A DNA stretch of 64,000 nt, taken from Pseudomonas sp. MWU13-2105. GTDB lineage: Bacteria > Pseudomonadota > Gammaproteobacteria > Pseudomonadales > Pseudomonadaceae. The stretch's first letter is position 1. Every line of letters starts with the position of its first letter. The notes under the pieces are model-generated. The model searched no databases. It saw nothing but the letters and a program-made list of their open reading frames with translations, and was not told where the DNA came from. A program made the translations under genes and the position numbers. Location: positions 124,001 through 188,000 of the forward strand of contig NZ_JALLIY010000006.1 of NCBI RefSeq assembly GCF_023242315.1. The letters are read 5' to 3'. Below are positions 55,342-64,000 of the stretch, one piece after another.

Positions 55342-57135
55342 TCAAGCTTCAGTCGCCGCGTCCCCCGGCACGAATTCCGCGCCCCGCGCATTGAACTGCA
55401 ACGCCGCCAGCCGCGCATAAAGCGGATTGCTCGCGATCAGCTCGGAGTGGGTGCCGATCGCCACCAGCTTGCCCTGATCCATCACCGCGATCCGGTCGGC
55501 GTTCTGCACCGTGGCCAGGCGGTGGGCGATCACCAGGGTGGTGCGGCCCTGCATCAGGCTCGGCAGCGCTTGCTGGATCAAGTGTTCGCTCTGGGCATCG
55601 AGGGCACTGGTGGCCTCGTCCAGCAGCAGGATCGGCGCATCCACCAGCAACGCCCGGGCAATCGCCAGGCGCTGCCGTTGGCCACCGGACAGCCCCAACC
55701 CGCCATCCCCCAGGTGCGTGCGGTAGCCCTCGGGCATTTGCTCGATAAACTCGTGGGCATGGGCGATACGCGCCGCCTCGCGGACCTGGGCGTCGGTGGC
55801 CGCCGGATTGCCGTAGCGGATATTTTCCTCGACGCTGCCGAAGAACAGCGCCGGGCTTTGCGAGACCAGCGCAAAACAGCGGCGCAGGTCCTGTGGCTCC
55901 AGCTCGGTCAGGGCCTGACCGTCGAGCAGCAGGCGGCCCTGTTGCGGGTCATAGAAACGCAGCAACAGGTCGAACACCGTGGATTTACCCGCCCCCGACG
56001 GACCGACCAGGGCCAGGGTTTCCCCGGCCCTGACCGTCAGGCTCAGGCCGTCGATGGCATAGCTGTCCGGACGCGAGGGGTAGCTGAAACGCAGATTCTC
56101 CAACACCAGGTTGCCGCTGACCCGCTCGGCCAACTTCACGCCACCGCCGACCGGCGCGGTGATCTCATTGCTCGACTGCAACAGTTCGCCGATCCGCTCC
56201 CCCGCCCCGGCGGCCCGCTGCAACTCACCGATCACCTCGCTGAGGGTGCCGAAGGCGCTGCCGACGATCAGGCTGTAGAACACGAAAGCCGCCAGTTCGC
56301 CGCCGGAAATCTTCCCGGCCATCACGTCCATGCCGCCGACCCAGAGCATCACCGCCACCGCGCCCAGCACCAGCACAATCACCAGGGTGATCAGCCAGGC
56401 CCGCTGCACGATGCGCTTGCGCGCGGTCTCAAAAGCCTGTTCGACGGTCACCGCGAAGCGCTGTTCGTCCTGGGCCTGGTGGTTATAAGCCTGCACCGTC
56501 TTGATCTGGCCGAGGGTTTCACTGACGTAGCTGCCGACATCGGCGATCCGATCCTGGCTCAGGCGCGACAGGCCGCGCACCCGGCGACCGAAGATCAGGA
56601 TCGGCGCCAGCACCAGCGGCAAGGCGACCACCACTATGCTGGTGAGCTTGGGGTTGGTGATAAACAGCAGCACCACCCCGCCAATCACCATCAAGGCATT
56701 GCGCAGGAACAGCGAGAGCGATGAGCCGATCACCGACTGCAACAGCGTGGTGTCGGCGGTCAGGCGCGACTGGATTTCCGAACTGCGGTTGTTCTCGTAG
56801 AACCCCGGGTGCAGGTAGATCAGGTGGTTGAACACCTGCCGACGAATATCCGCCACCACCCGCTCGCCGATCCACGACACCAGGTAGAAGCGCGCGAAAG
56901 TGCCCACCGCCAGGCCCAGGACCAGCAACATGAACAAGCCGATGGACTGGTTGAGCAACTGCGGCGACTGGGTCATCAAACCCTTGTCCACCAACAGGCG
57001 GATGCCCTGGCCCATGGACAGGGTGATGGCCGCGGTGACAATCAGCGCCAGCAGGGCACCGGCCGCCTGCCAACGATAAGGAGCGACAAAACGACTGGCC
57101 AGGCGAATGGCGCGACGATGGCGTGCAGATAACAT
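55342..57135 (-). CDS. ABC exporter, fused membrane and ATPase domains (MsbA-like)
   Basis: A 597-residue half-transporter: six-helix membrane domain (about 20-310) then an ATPase with Walker A GPSGAGKST, Q-loop LVSQSP, signature LSGGQRQRL and Walker B ILLLDEATSALD. Works as a homodimer exporting lipids or drugs; substrate unknown. Start at 57135 gives the usual length, with AGGGA 10 nt upstream; a reading 25 codons longer has a less family-like leader. It stands alone between ppnP and the small-protein gene. Confidence 0.85.
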   Translation of the reverse strand: MLSARHRRAIRLASRFVAPYRWQAAGALLALIVTAAITLSMGQGIRLLVDKGLMTQSPQLLNQSIGLFMLLVLGLAVGTFARFYLVSWIGERVVADIRRQVFNHLIYLHPGFYENNRSSEIQSRLTADTTLLQSVIGSSLSLFLRNALMVIGGVVLLFITNPKLTSIVVVALPLVLAPILIFGRRVRGLSRLSQDRIADVGSYVSETLGQIKTVQAYNHQAQDEQRFAVTVEQAFETARKRIVQRAWLITLVIVLVLGAVAVMLWVGGMDVMAGKISGGELAAFVFYSLIVGSAFGTLSEVIGELQRAAGAGERIGELLQSSNEITAPVGGGVKLAERVSGNLVLENLRFSYPSRPDSYAIDGLSLTVRAGETLALVGPSGAGKSTVFDLLLRFYDPQQGRLLLDGQALTELEPQDLRRCFALVSQSPALFFGSVEENIRYGNPAATDAQVREAARIAHAHEFIEQMPEGYRTHLGDGGLGLSGGQRQRLAIARALLVDAPILLLDEATSALDAQSEHLIQQALPSLMQGRTTLVIAHRLATVQNADRIAVMDQGKLVAIGTHSELIASNPLYARLAALQFNARGAEFVPGDAATEA

Positions 57136-57317
57136 TGGCAGGAAGTCCCTTGGGCGATGAAGACAGAGCCTACACCGAACTGGGAAGGAACTTATGCAAA
57201 ACGCAATCAATCGGATTAATTATGACCGTGCATGCTAATCCCTAGAGAGTATTGGTCTAAAGCCTCTCTGGCGGTGACGAACGGTTTCTGTTGCACTGGT
57301 GCCGTCGCCTTGCTTGT

Positions 57318-57355
57318 AGCCTGTTGTAACAGGCTGGTCATGCGACGCTTATAAT
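57318..57355 (+). promoter_or_regulatory. Promoter of the small-protein gene with a dyad in the -35 region
   Basis: TATAAT at 57350-57355 is an exact -10 element 44 nt before the start codon. Just upstream, AGCCTGTT-GT-AACAGGCT (57318-57335) is a perfect 8-bp dyad covering the -35 position, where no good -35 hexamer is seen. It may be a regulator site; it does not fit the CTGT-N8-ACAG LexA spacing. Confidence 0.45.
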
Positions 57356-57399
57356 CTCTAGATGAACCTGAAGACGAAACCTGAGCGAGGAGACAGGCC

Positions 57400-57573
57400 A
57401 TGGACTTGCAAAACAGCAGCAACCAGATTCCGGTGATTCGTCCCTGCCCCCAGAAGTTGGGTTGCGCGATTATCGACGCCCAGGGTCGTGAGGTGCCGAT
57501 CACCGAAGAAATGATCCAGGACGCCTGCCGCGAACTGGAACAGCGCTTGGTCAAGCCTGCCGAGCAAGACTGA
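57400..57573 (+). CDS. Small conserved-type protein, 57 residues, function unknown
   Basis: A short reading frame with GAGGAG before ATG and a terminator 20 nt after its stop, so it looks like a real single-gene unit. The product has three cysteines (C16, C22, C43) in the contexts RPCPQKLGC and DACREL, is soluble and has a helical acidic C-terminal half. I do not recognise a defined family, though a small gene beside pdxB is, as I recall, seen in other Pseudomonas. Confidence 0.75.
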   Translation: MDLQNSSNQIPVIRPCPQKLGCAIIDAQGREVPITEEMIQDACRELEQRLVKPAEQD

Positions 57574-57593
57574 CAGCCCGAACTCCCCCTTGA

Positions 57594-57617
57594 CCCGGCC
57601 TTGCTGCCGGGTTTTTT
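57594..57617 (+). terminator. Rho-independent terminator after the small-protein gene
   Basis: CCCGGC and GCCGGG form a short stem followed by a run of six T. Confidence 0.85.
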
Positions 57618-57653
57618 CTGCCTGCTGAGCTGAAAACGCCGCACTACCTTGCT

Positions 57654-57678
57654 TGTAGGAGCCGACTTGCCGGCGATG
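57654..57678 (+). repeat. REP-like singlet
   Basis: TGTAGGAGCCGACTTGCCGG followed by CGATG, a diverged Pseudomonas REP motif in the gap between the small gene and pdxB. Confidence 0.5.
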
Positions 57679-57726
57679 ATGGCCGGACAGACTATGCAAG
57701 CCGCCGGAAAGCCCCGCACATTTCGC

Positions 57727-58869
57727 TTATAGCAGCACAGCGCCCAGGGCCAGCACCAGTTGGCGCAACACCGCGTCGTCACCGTTGATCTTCACCGGCA
57801 AGCCTTCGATTTCCCGGCGCTCGGGATAGTGTTTGCGCAGCAGGTCGAAGGCGACTTTCTGCTCAGTCACGCTGCCGCCCAGGCTGCGGCGAAAATCCGC
57901 ATCGTCGCGCCGCGGGTCGTAGACCCCGCGACAGATCATCGCCATGGCCCAGGCCGGGTCGCTGCCGGCATTGAGGGTGACCTGCGCCAGCCAGGGCTTG
58001 GGCAGCAGTTCATCGAGAGCGACCGTGGGGGCCTGGTCGAGGAAGGCGCAGAACGCCTGATAGATCTGCGCGGTGCCGCGTTGCTTGCCGTCGAGGCTGT
58101 AACCGGCGATATGCGGCGAACCCAGTACGCACAGCTCGGCCAGTGCGACATCCACTTGCGGCTCGGCCTCCCAGACGTCCAGCACCGCCTGCAGGTCGTC
58201 ACGGGCCAGCAGCACTTCGCGCAGCGCGGCGTTGTCCACCACCGGGCCGCGCGCGGCGTTGATCAGCCAGGTACCGGGCTTGAGCCGCTGCAGGTGCTGG
58301 CGATCGAGCAGATGCCAGGTGGGTTGCTCGCCCGAGCGGGTCAAGGGCGTGTGCAGGCTGATCACGTCGCACTGTTCGATGATCTGCTCCAGGCTGACGT
58401 AGTCGCCCTCCTCGACCGCCTGACGTGGCGGGTCGCAGACCAGGACGTTCCAGCCCAGCCCCCGCAGGACCTTGATCAAGCGTCCGCCGACTTCACCCGC
58501 GCCAATCACCCCATAGGTGCGCGCGGTCAGGTCGACGCCTTCGATTTCCGCCAGGGTCAGCAGACTGCCCAGTACATAGTCGACCACCCCACGGGCATTG
58601 CAACCGGGGGCGCTGGACCAGTGAATGCCGGCCTGCTGGAAATAGTCCAGGTCGAGGTGGTCGGTGCCGATGGTGCAGGTGCCGACGAAGCGCACCCGGC
58701 TGCCGTCGAGCAACTCGCGGTTGACCTGGGTCACCGAACGCACCAGCAGCACATCCGCCTCGGCCACCGCGGCCCGGTCGATGCCGCGGCCCGGCAAGCG
58801 ACGGATCTCGCCGAAACCGGCAAAGAAGGCCTCGATCAGGGGAATATTTTCGTCGGCAACAATCAGCAT
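57727..58869 (-). CDS. pdxB: PdxB, erythronate-4-phosphate dehydrogenase
   Basis: A 380-residue D-2-hydroxyacid dehydrogenase oxidising 4-phosphoerythronate in pyridoxal phosphate synthesis. Blocks: [29 protein letters not shown], the NAD-binding [12 protein letters not shown], then [10 protein letters not shown]. The start at 58869 gives the family length and the typical [10 protein letters not shown]; 24 extra codons upstream are rejected. PLP supply is relevant to PvdH but the genes are not linked functionally here. Confidence 0.95.
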   Translation of the reverse strand: MLIVADENIPLIEAFFAGFGEIRRLPGRGIDRAAVAEADVLLVRSVTQVNRELLDGSRVRFVGTCTIGTDHLDLDYFQQAGIHWSSAPGCNARGVVDYVLGSLLTLAEIEGVDLTARTYGVIGAGEVGGRLIKVLRGLGWNVLVCDPPRQAVEEGDYVSLEQIIEQCDVISLHTPLTRSGEQPTWHLLDRQHLQRLKPGTWLINAARGPVVDNAALREVLLARDDLQAVLDVWEAEPQVDVALAELCVLGSPHIAGYSLDGKQRGTAQIYQAFCAFLDQAPTVALDELLPKPWLAQVTLNAGSDPAWAMAMICRGVYDPRRDDADFRRSLGGSVTEQKVAFDLLRKHYPERREIEGLPVKINGDDAVLRQLVLALGAVLL

Positions 58870-59053
58870 GGCAGGCTCCTTGGGCAAGGGCGCAGTGTAG
58901 GCGCAGTCAGCGTCCGAGGGCCAGCCGAGCGTCACCCCCACGGTCCTGGCAGGAGCCGCGACCTTACAAATGAGCTACAAGCGGCGATTACCTGACTCTT
59001 GCGTCAACAGGTAGAATCGACGGTTTTTCGCGTCATGCCTGGATACATCATCG

Positions 59054-60466
59054 GTGAACAGCCTCACTGCAACACCTGCCACCCCGCCCCTGAGTCGCCC
59101 CGCCCGGGTGCGCCTGGAACTGCGCAACCTGCTGGGCCTGGCCCTGCCGATCATCATCGCCCAGCTGGCGCATACCGCCATGGGCTTCGTCGACGCGGTG
59201 ATGGCCGGCCGGGTCAGCCCGCGCGACCTGGCGGCGGTGGCGCTGGGCAACTCGATCTGGGTGCCGGTGTTCCTGCTGATGACCGGCATCCTGCTGGCAA
59301 CCACACCCAAGGTCGCCCAGCGTCATGGCGCCGGCACCCCGGCCGAGATCGGTCCGCTGGTGCGCCAGGCCCTGTGGCTGGCGCTGCTGGTGGGCCTGGC
59401 GGCGGGCGTGATGCTCTACAACGCCGAACCGGTCCTGCACCTGATGAAGGTCGACCCGGAACTGATCGGTCCGTGCATGGACTATCTACGCGGCATCGGC
59501 ACCGGCCTGCCGACGGTGGCGCTCTATCATGTGCTGCGCTGCTGCAGCGACGGCATGGGCCGCACGCGCCCGAGCATGGTCCTGGGCCTGTGCGGGCTGG
59601 CGCTGAATATCCCGCTGAACTACCTGTTCATCTACGGGCACTTCGGCGTGCCGGCCATGGGCGGGCCGGGCTGCGGCTGGGCCACGGCGATCGTGATGTG
59701 GTGCATGCTGTTCGGCATGGCCGGCTGGGTGCGCTGGGCCAAGGTCTATCGACCGAGCCAGGTGTTCAGCCATTTCGAGTGGCCACGGTGGGCGGTGATC
59801 AAGCGTTTGCTGGATATCGGCCTGCCCATCGGCATTGCGGTGTTCGCCGAGGCCAGTATCTTCTCGGTGATCGCCCTGTTGATCGGCAGCCTCGGGGCCA
59901 CCGTGGTGGCCGGGCATCAGATTGCCCTGAATATCAGCTCGCTGGTGTTCATGGTCCCCTATTCCCTGAGCATGGCCATTACCGTGCGGGTCGGCCAGGC
60001 CCTGGGCCGCGAACAGCCCCGTGAAGCGCGCTTCACCGCCGGGGTGGGCGTGGCCATGGCGCTGGCCTATGGCTGTGTGTCGGCGAGCCTGATGCTGCTG
60101 TTCCGCGAACACCTGGCGACCCTCTACACCAACGATGCGCGGGTGATCCAGGTGGCGACCATGTTGATCGTGTACTCGGCGCTGTTCCAGATCTCCGATG
60201 TGATCCAGGTCACGGCGGCCGGTGCCTTGCGCGGTTACCAGGACACCCGGGTAACCATGCTCCTGACGCTGTTCGCCTATTGGGGCATCGGTTTGCCGGT
60301 GGGTTACGCCCTGGGCCTGACCGACTGGCTGGGGCCGCCCAGTGGCCCGAGCGGGCTGTGGCAGGGTTTGATCGTCGGGTTGTCGTGCGCGGCGGTGATG
60401 CTCTCGATCCGCCTGGTACGCAGCGCGCGCAGGCGGATCCGGATACATTCGGCACGGTCACTGTAG
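59054..60466 (+). CDS. MATE-family multidrug/sodium antiporter
   Basis: A 470-residue NorM-type MATE transporter with about twelve membrane segments. The family block ALPIIIAQLAHTAMGFVDAVMAGR begins near residue 30 and SLGATVVAGHQIALN opens the second half. Likely exports cationic drugs using sodium or proton gradients. The start is GTG at 59054; no strong Shine-Dalgarno is seen, so the exact start is uncertain. Confidence 0.88.
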   Translation: MNSLTATPATPPLSRPARVRLELRNLLGLALPIIIAQLAHTAMGFVDAVMAGRVSPRDLAAVALGNSIWVPVFLLMTGILLATTPKVAQRHGAGTPAEIGPLVRQALWLALLVGLAAGVMLYNAEPVLHLMKVDPELIGPCMDYLRGIGTGLPTVALYHVLRCCSDGMGRTRPSMVLGLCGLALNIPLNYLFIYGHFGVPAMGGPGCGWATAIVMWCMLFGMAGWVRWAKVYRPSQVFSHFEWPRWAVIKRLLDIGLPIGIAVFAEASIFSVIALLIGSLGATVVAGHQIALNISSLVFMVPYSLSMAITVRVGQALGREQPREARFTAGVGVAMALAYGCVSASLMLLFREHLATLYTNDARVIQVATMLIVYSALFQISDVIQVTAAGALRGYQDTRVTMLLTLFAYWGIGLPVGYALGLTDWLGPPSGPSGLWQGLIVGLSCAAVMLSIRLVRSARRRIRIHSARSL

Positions 60467-60500
60467 AAGCAGGGCTCCCACAACAAGCGCTCCGCCGCGC

Positions 60501-60752
60501 CTAGTCGAGCTTCTTGCGAATCCAGTACAGGTAGGTACCGGCCTCTTCGCGCTGTTCCACCAGTTCATGATCAAGGAACACACAGAACTTGGGAATATCG
60601 CGACGGGTCGACGGATCGGTGGCGATCACCTTGAGCAGCCCCCCCGGCGGCAGGTCGCGGATGTGCTGGTGCAACATCATCACCGGCTCCGGGCAATTGA
60701 GCCCGGTGGCGTCGAGGGTGCCGTCAACGGCGGGGTCGTGGGGTTGGGTCAT
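60501..60752 (-). CDS. tusA: TusA, sulfurtransferase for tRNA 2-thiouridine
   Basis: An 83-residue SirA/TusA-family carrier passing sulfur in tRNA wobble-uridine thiolation. The active Cys lies in [13 protein letters not shown] (C20), followed by the family's [13 protein letters not shown] block. Located beside rlmM and acnA, as in other Pseudomonas. Confidence 0.95.
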   Translation of the reverse strand: MTQPHDPAVDGTLDATGLNCPEPVMMLHQHIRDLPPGGLLKVIATDPSTRRDIPKFCVFLDHELVEQREEAGTYLYWIRKKLD

Positions 60753-60778
60753 GCTTCACTCCTGAAACCAGGCCGGCA

Positions 60779-61846
60779 TTATCTAGCTTTTTTCACATCC
60801 AGTCGACGCAGGTGGCAGGTCACTTCCTCACGGTCGTGGTACAGCTGCTTGCAACCGATGGCCACCCGGATCCCACGGGCCTTGAAACCCTCTTCGATAC
60901 GCTCCAGCAAACGCCGGACCTCGGCATAACGCTGTTTCATCGGCAACTTGAGGTTGACCACCGCCTCGCGGCAATGCCCCTCGCCGATCCAGGTCTCGAG
61001 CAGGGCGGCATTGCGCGCCGGTTTCTCGACGATATCGCAGACCATCCAGTCCACCGGCTGTTTCGGCTTGAAGGTGAAGCCATCCGCCATCAGGTGCTGG
61101 ACCAGGCCGGTGTCCATCAGGCTTTCGGCCATGGGACCGTTATCGATGGCCGTCACCAGCATGCCCCGGTTGACCAGTTGCCAGGTCCAGCCGCCGGGCG
61201 CGGCGCCGAGGTCGACCGCAGTCATGTCGCTGTGCAGGCGTTCATCCCACTGGTCGCGGGGAATGAAATGGTGCCAGGCCTCCTCCAGCTTGAGGGTCGA
61301 GCGGCTTGGCGCGCTCCGGGGGAACTTGAGCCGGGGAATACCCATTGGCCACATCGCCGAATTGTCCGCGTCGGCCAGGCCGAGGAAGACTTCCCGGCCG
61401 CTCTTGAAGGTCAGCAGCAGGCGCGGCTTGTGCGCATCCTCCACCAGCTTGCCAGCCTGGCTCAGGGCCTTGCGCAGCGGCCCTTCGAATTTCTTGCAGA
61501 AGTTCGAGAGCTCCTTGCCGTCATTGGTATCGACCACTTCCAGCCAGAGACTGCCGAAGGTCGGCCATTGCGCCAGCTCGGCGAGGATCACGCTGATGCG
61601 ATCGGTTTCCGGCAGGTCGATAAACCGCCCACGCGCCCATTGCCGGGGAAAGATCAGCTCGGCGAACCGCAAGCCGGCCATCAGTCGGCGCGCACCGTCA
61701 TCGTCGGCGCAGACGAACTCGGCGCAGGCGCTGTAGGCCTTGGCCTTGGCGTAGCCCGGGACGTCCAGGCGCGCGGCGTGCTCGGAAATCTCCGAGCAGA
61801 CTTCGCCTTCGAAGCCGGGACGGCAATGCATAAAGAGGGTGTTCAT
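60779..61846 (-). CDS. rlmM: RlmM, 23S rRNA (cytidine-2498-2'-O)-methyltransferase
   Basis: A 355-residue methyltransferase: N-terminal THUMP-like domain and C-terminal Rossmann SAM domain with DLGAAPGGWTWQL (near residue 223) and the downstream DGFTFKPKQPVDWMVCDIVEKP. Modifies C2498 of 23S rRNA. The start gives MNTLFMHCRPGFEGE, typical of the family. Divergent from acnA. Confidence 0.95.
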   Translation of the reverse strand: MNTLFMHCRPGFEGEVCSEISEHAARLDVPGYAKAKAYSACAEFVCADDDGARRLMAGLRFAELIFPRQWARGRFIDLPETDRISVILAELAQWPTFGSLWLEVVDTNDGKELSNFCKKFEGPLRKALSQAGKLVEDAHKPRLLLTFKSGREVFLGLADADNSAMWPMGIPRLKFPRSAPSRSTLKLEEAWHHFIPRDQWDERLHSDMTAVDLGAAPGGWTWQLVNRGMLVTAIDNGPMAESLMDTGLVQHLMADGFTFKPKQPVDWMVCDIVEKPARNAALLETWIGEGHCREAVVNLKLPMKQRYAEVRRLLERIEEGFKARGIRVAIGCKQLYHDREEVTCHLRRLDVKKAR

Positions 61847-62008
61847 TGGAATCAGCCTGTCACGAAAACCGGCGCATCATAGCCGAGTTCGGAACCTTGG
61901 ACTTGCCCATAGAGTCCAGTAATTAGCCAGTTTTCCCAATCGGAGCTAGGTTTAAGGCTCTGTTCGTTCCACCCGGCCCGTGCCGTGCGGGCCTCAAGGA
62001 GTCATTTC

Positions 62009-64000
62009 ATGTCCTCCCTCGATAGCCTGAAAACCCTTAAAACCCTGATGGTAGGCGCCAAGACCTACCACTATTTCAGTCTCCCGGATGCCGCCAAGTC
62101 CCTCGGCAACCTGGACAAGTTGCCGATGTCGCTCAAGGTCCTGCTGGAAAACCTGCTGCGCTGGGAAGACGGCAAGACCGTCACCGGCGCCGACCTCAAG
62201 GCCATCGCCGCCTGGCTCAAGACGCGCGGCTCCGACCGGGAAATCCAGTACCGCCCGGCGCGGGTGCTGATGCAGGACTTCACCGGGGTGCCGGCGGTGG
62301 TCGACCTGGCCGCCATGCGTGCCGCCGTGGCCAAGGCCGGCGGCGATCCGCAGCGGATCAACCCGCTCTCCCCGGTCGACCTGGTGATCGACCACTCGGT
62401 GATGGTCGACAAGTTCGCCACCCCGGCGGCCTTCGGCGAGAACGTCGATATCGAAATGCAACGCAACGGCGAACGCTACGCCTTCCTGCGCTGGGGCCAG
62501 AACGCCTTCGACAATTTCAGCGTGGTGCCGCCGGGCACCGGGATCTGCCATCAGGTCAACCTTGAGTACCTCGGCCGCACCGTCTGGACCAAGGATGAGG
62601 ACGGTCGCACCTATGCCTTCCCCGACACCCTGGTCGGCACCGACTCGCATACCACCATGATCAACGGCCTCGGCGTGCTCGGCTGGGGCGTCGGCGGCAT
62701 CGAGGCGGAAGCGGCGATGCTCGGCCAGCCGGTGTCGATGCTGATTCCCGAGGTGATAGGCTTCAAGCTCACCGGCAAGCTCAAGGAAGGCATCACCGCC
62801 ACCGACCTGGTGCTGACGGTGACCCAGATGCTGCGCAAGAAAGGCGTGGTCGGCAAGTTTGTCGAGTTCTACGGCGACGGCCTGGCCGAGCTGCCCCTGG
62901 CGGATCGTGCGACCATTGCCAACATGGCCCCGGAATACGGCGCCACCTGCGGTTTCTTCCCGGTGGACGAGGTGACGCTGGATTACCTGCGCCTGTCCGG
63001 GCGGCCGAGCGAAACCGTCAAGCTGGTGGAGGCCTACAGCAAGGCCCAGGGCCTGTGGCGACTGCCCGGCCATGAACCGGCCTTCAGCGACAGCCTGGCC
63101 CTCGACATGGCCAGCGTCGAAGCCAGCCTGGCCGGGCCCAAGCGTCCACAGGACCGGGTGTCGCTGCCGGCTGTCGCGCAAGCCTTCAGCGACTTCATGG
63201 CGCTGCAATTCAAACCGGCGCACAAGGACGAAGGCCGCCTGGAAAGCGAAGGCGGCGGCGGTGTCGCGGTGGGCAATGCGGACATGGTCGGCGAAGCCGA
63301 CTACAGCTACGAAGGCCAGACCTACCGGCTGAAAAATGGCGCCGTGGTCATCGCCGCCATCACCTCCTGTACCAACACCTCCAACCCCAGCGTGATGATG
63401 GCCGCCGGCCTGGTGGCGAAGAAGGCCGTGGAAAAAGGCCTGAAACGCAAACCCTGGGTCAAGAGCTCCCTGGCCCCCGGTTCCAAGGTGGTGACCGACT
63501 ACTACAAGGCCGCCGGCCTGACCCGCTACCTCGACGAATTGGGCTTCGCCCTGGTCGGCTATGGCTGCACCACCTGCATCGGCAATTCCGGCCCCTTGCC
63601 CGAGCCGATTGAAAAAGCCATTACCCAGTCCGATCTCACCGTTGCCTCGGTGCTGTCCGGCAACCGCAACTTCGAGGGCCGGGTGCATCCGCTGGTCAAG
63701 ACCAACTGGCTGGCCTCGCCGCCGCTGGTGGTGGCCTATGCCCTGGCCGGCAGCGTGCGCATCGATATCAGCCGCGAACCGCTGGGTGAAGACCAGGACG
63801 GCAAGCCGGTGTACCTGCGGGATATCTGGCCGAGCCAGAAGGAAATCGCCGAGGCCGTGGCCCAGGTCGATACCGCCATGTTCCACAAGGAGTACGCCGA
63901 AGTCTTCGCCGGCGACGCCCAGTGGCAGGCGATTGCAGTACCACAGGCCGCCACCTATGTCTGGCAGAAGGACTCGACCTATATCCAGCACCCACCGTTC
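62009..64000 (+). CDS. acnA: AcnA, aconitate hydratase A (5' part, runs off right edge)
   Basis: The first 664 codons of a monomeric [4Fe-4S] aconitase (family about 910 residues), converting citrate to isocitrate in the TCA cycle. Cluster cysteines are present: C454 in TSCTNTSNP, C520 and C523 in GYGCTTCIGN. Other blocks: QDFTGVPAVVDLAA, VDHSVMVDKF-type region, GTDSHTTMINGLGVLGWGVGGIEAE. Start has AAGGAG 8 nt upstream. The remainder lies beyond the window. Confidence 0.97.
   Translation, partial: MSSLDSLKTLKTLMVGAKTYHYFSLPDAAKSLGNLDKLPMSLKVLLENLLRWEDGKTVTGADLKAIAAWLKTRGSDREIQYRPARVLMQDFTGVPAVVDLAAMRAAVAKAGGDPQRINPLSPVDLVIDHSVMVDKFATPAAFGENVDIEMQRNGERYAFLRWGQNAFDNFSVVPPGTGICHQVNLEYLGRTVWTKDEDGRTYAFPDTLVGTDSHTTMINGLGVLGWGVGGIEAEAAMLGQPVSMLIPEVIGFKLTGKLKEGITATDLVLTVTQMLRKKGVVGKFVEFYGDGLAELPLADRATIANMAPEYGATCGFFPVDEVTLDYLRLSGRPSETVKLVEAYSKAQGLWRLPGHEPAFSDSLALDMASVEASLAGPKRPQDRVSLPAVAQAFSDFMALQFKPAHKDEGRLESEGGGGVAVGNADMVGEADYSYEGQTYRLKNGAVVIAAITSCTNTSNPSVMMAAGLVAKKAVEKGLKRKPWVKSSLAPGSKVVTDYYKAAGLTRYLDELGFALVGYGCTTCIGNSGPLPEPIEKAITQSDLTVASVLSGNRNFEGRVHPLVKTNWLASPPLVVAYALAGSVRIDISREPLGEDQDGKPVYLRDIWPSQKEIAEAVAQVDTAMFHKEYAEVFAGDAQWQAIAVPQAATYVWQKDSTYIQHPPF

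Noticed and set aside
57318..57335. Dyad as a LexA box
   Set aside because: Spacing is CTGT-N4-ACAG, not the CTGT-N8-ACAG expected for LexA.

Overview
The window looks like chromosomal DNA of a fluorescent Pseudomonas of the P. fluorescens complex. The evidence is high GC, Pseudomonas-type REP palindromes between genes, a pyoverdine locus that includes the sigma factor gene pvdS, and housekeeping genes (pdxB, tusA, rlmM, acnA) of Pseudomonas type. All calls come from reading the sequence and from knowledge of the families; no search was run. No CRISPR array, insertion sequence, prophage, rRNA or tRNA was seen.

Positions 1-45022 are a pyoverdine siderophore locus. Reading leftwards from 15936 is an operon with 4-nt overlaps at its first two junctions and a 12-nt gap at the third: a SyrP-type aspartate beta-hydroxylase, then three peptide-chain NRPSs. 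Their adenylation codes, read by hand, suggest Lys (or Orn-like), Asp followed by an epimerase domain, Ala, and Thr; the last gene runs off the left edge. With the hydroxylase this predicts a side chain beginning Lys, D-hydroxy-Asp, Ala, Thr, the order of the pseudobactin B10 type. Divergent from it is fpvGHJKCDEF (16209-22622), which reduces imported ferripyoverdine and handles the released iron. Next come mbtH and pvdH, a dsbSR/dsbD/thioredoxin/dsbG block (24595-30156), and then pvdL (chromophore NRPS), pvdG and pvdS. Four well-spaced PvdS (iron-starvation) boxes lie before pvdH, mbtH, pvdG and the hydroxylase operon, and a Fur-like site overlaps the pvdS promoter.

Positions 45030-54252 hold a periplasmic binding protein gene and then an acyclic-terpene (citronellol/geraniol) catabolic cluster, atuR divergent from atuACDEF. 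Two perfectly inverted 16-bp repeats lie in the intergenic region. The usual atuB is absent between atuA and atuC.

Positions 54322-64000 are ordinary core genome: a DEDDh exonuclease, ppnP, an ABC exporter, a 57-residue small protein, pdxB, a MATE efflux pump, tusA, rlmM and the first 664 codons of acnA.

The most unusual feature is a nested REP palindrome of about 153 bp lying in frame inside the ABC ATPase gene fpvD, between Walker A and the Q-loop, adding about 51 residues. No wholly new biological system was recognised. The predicted pyoverdine structure, the fpvD insertion, the overlapping divergent PvdS boxes and the reduced atu cluster are the points worth following. No gene-free stretch exceeds 300 bases.
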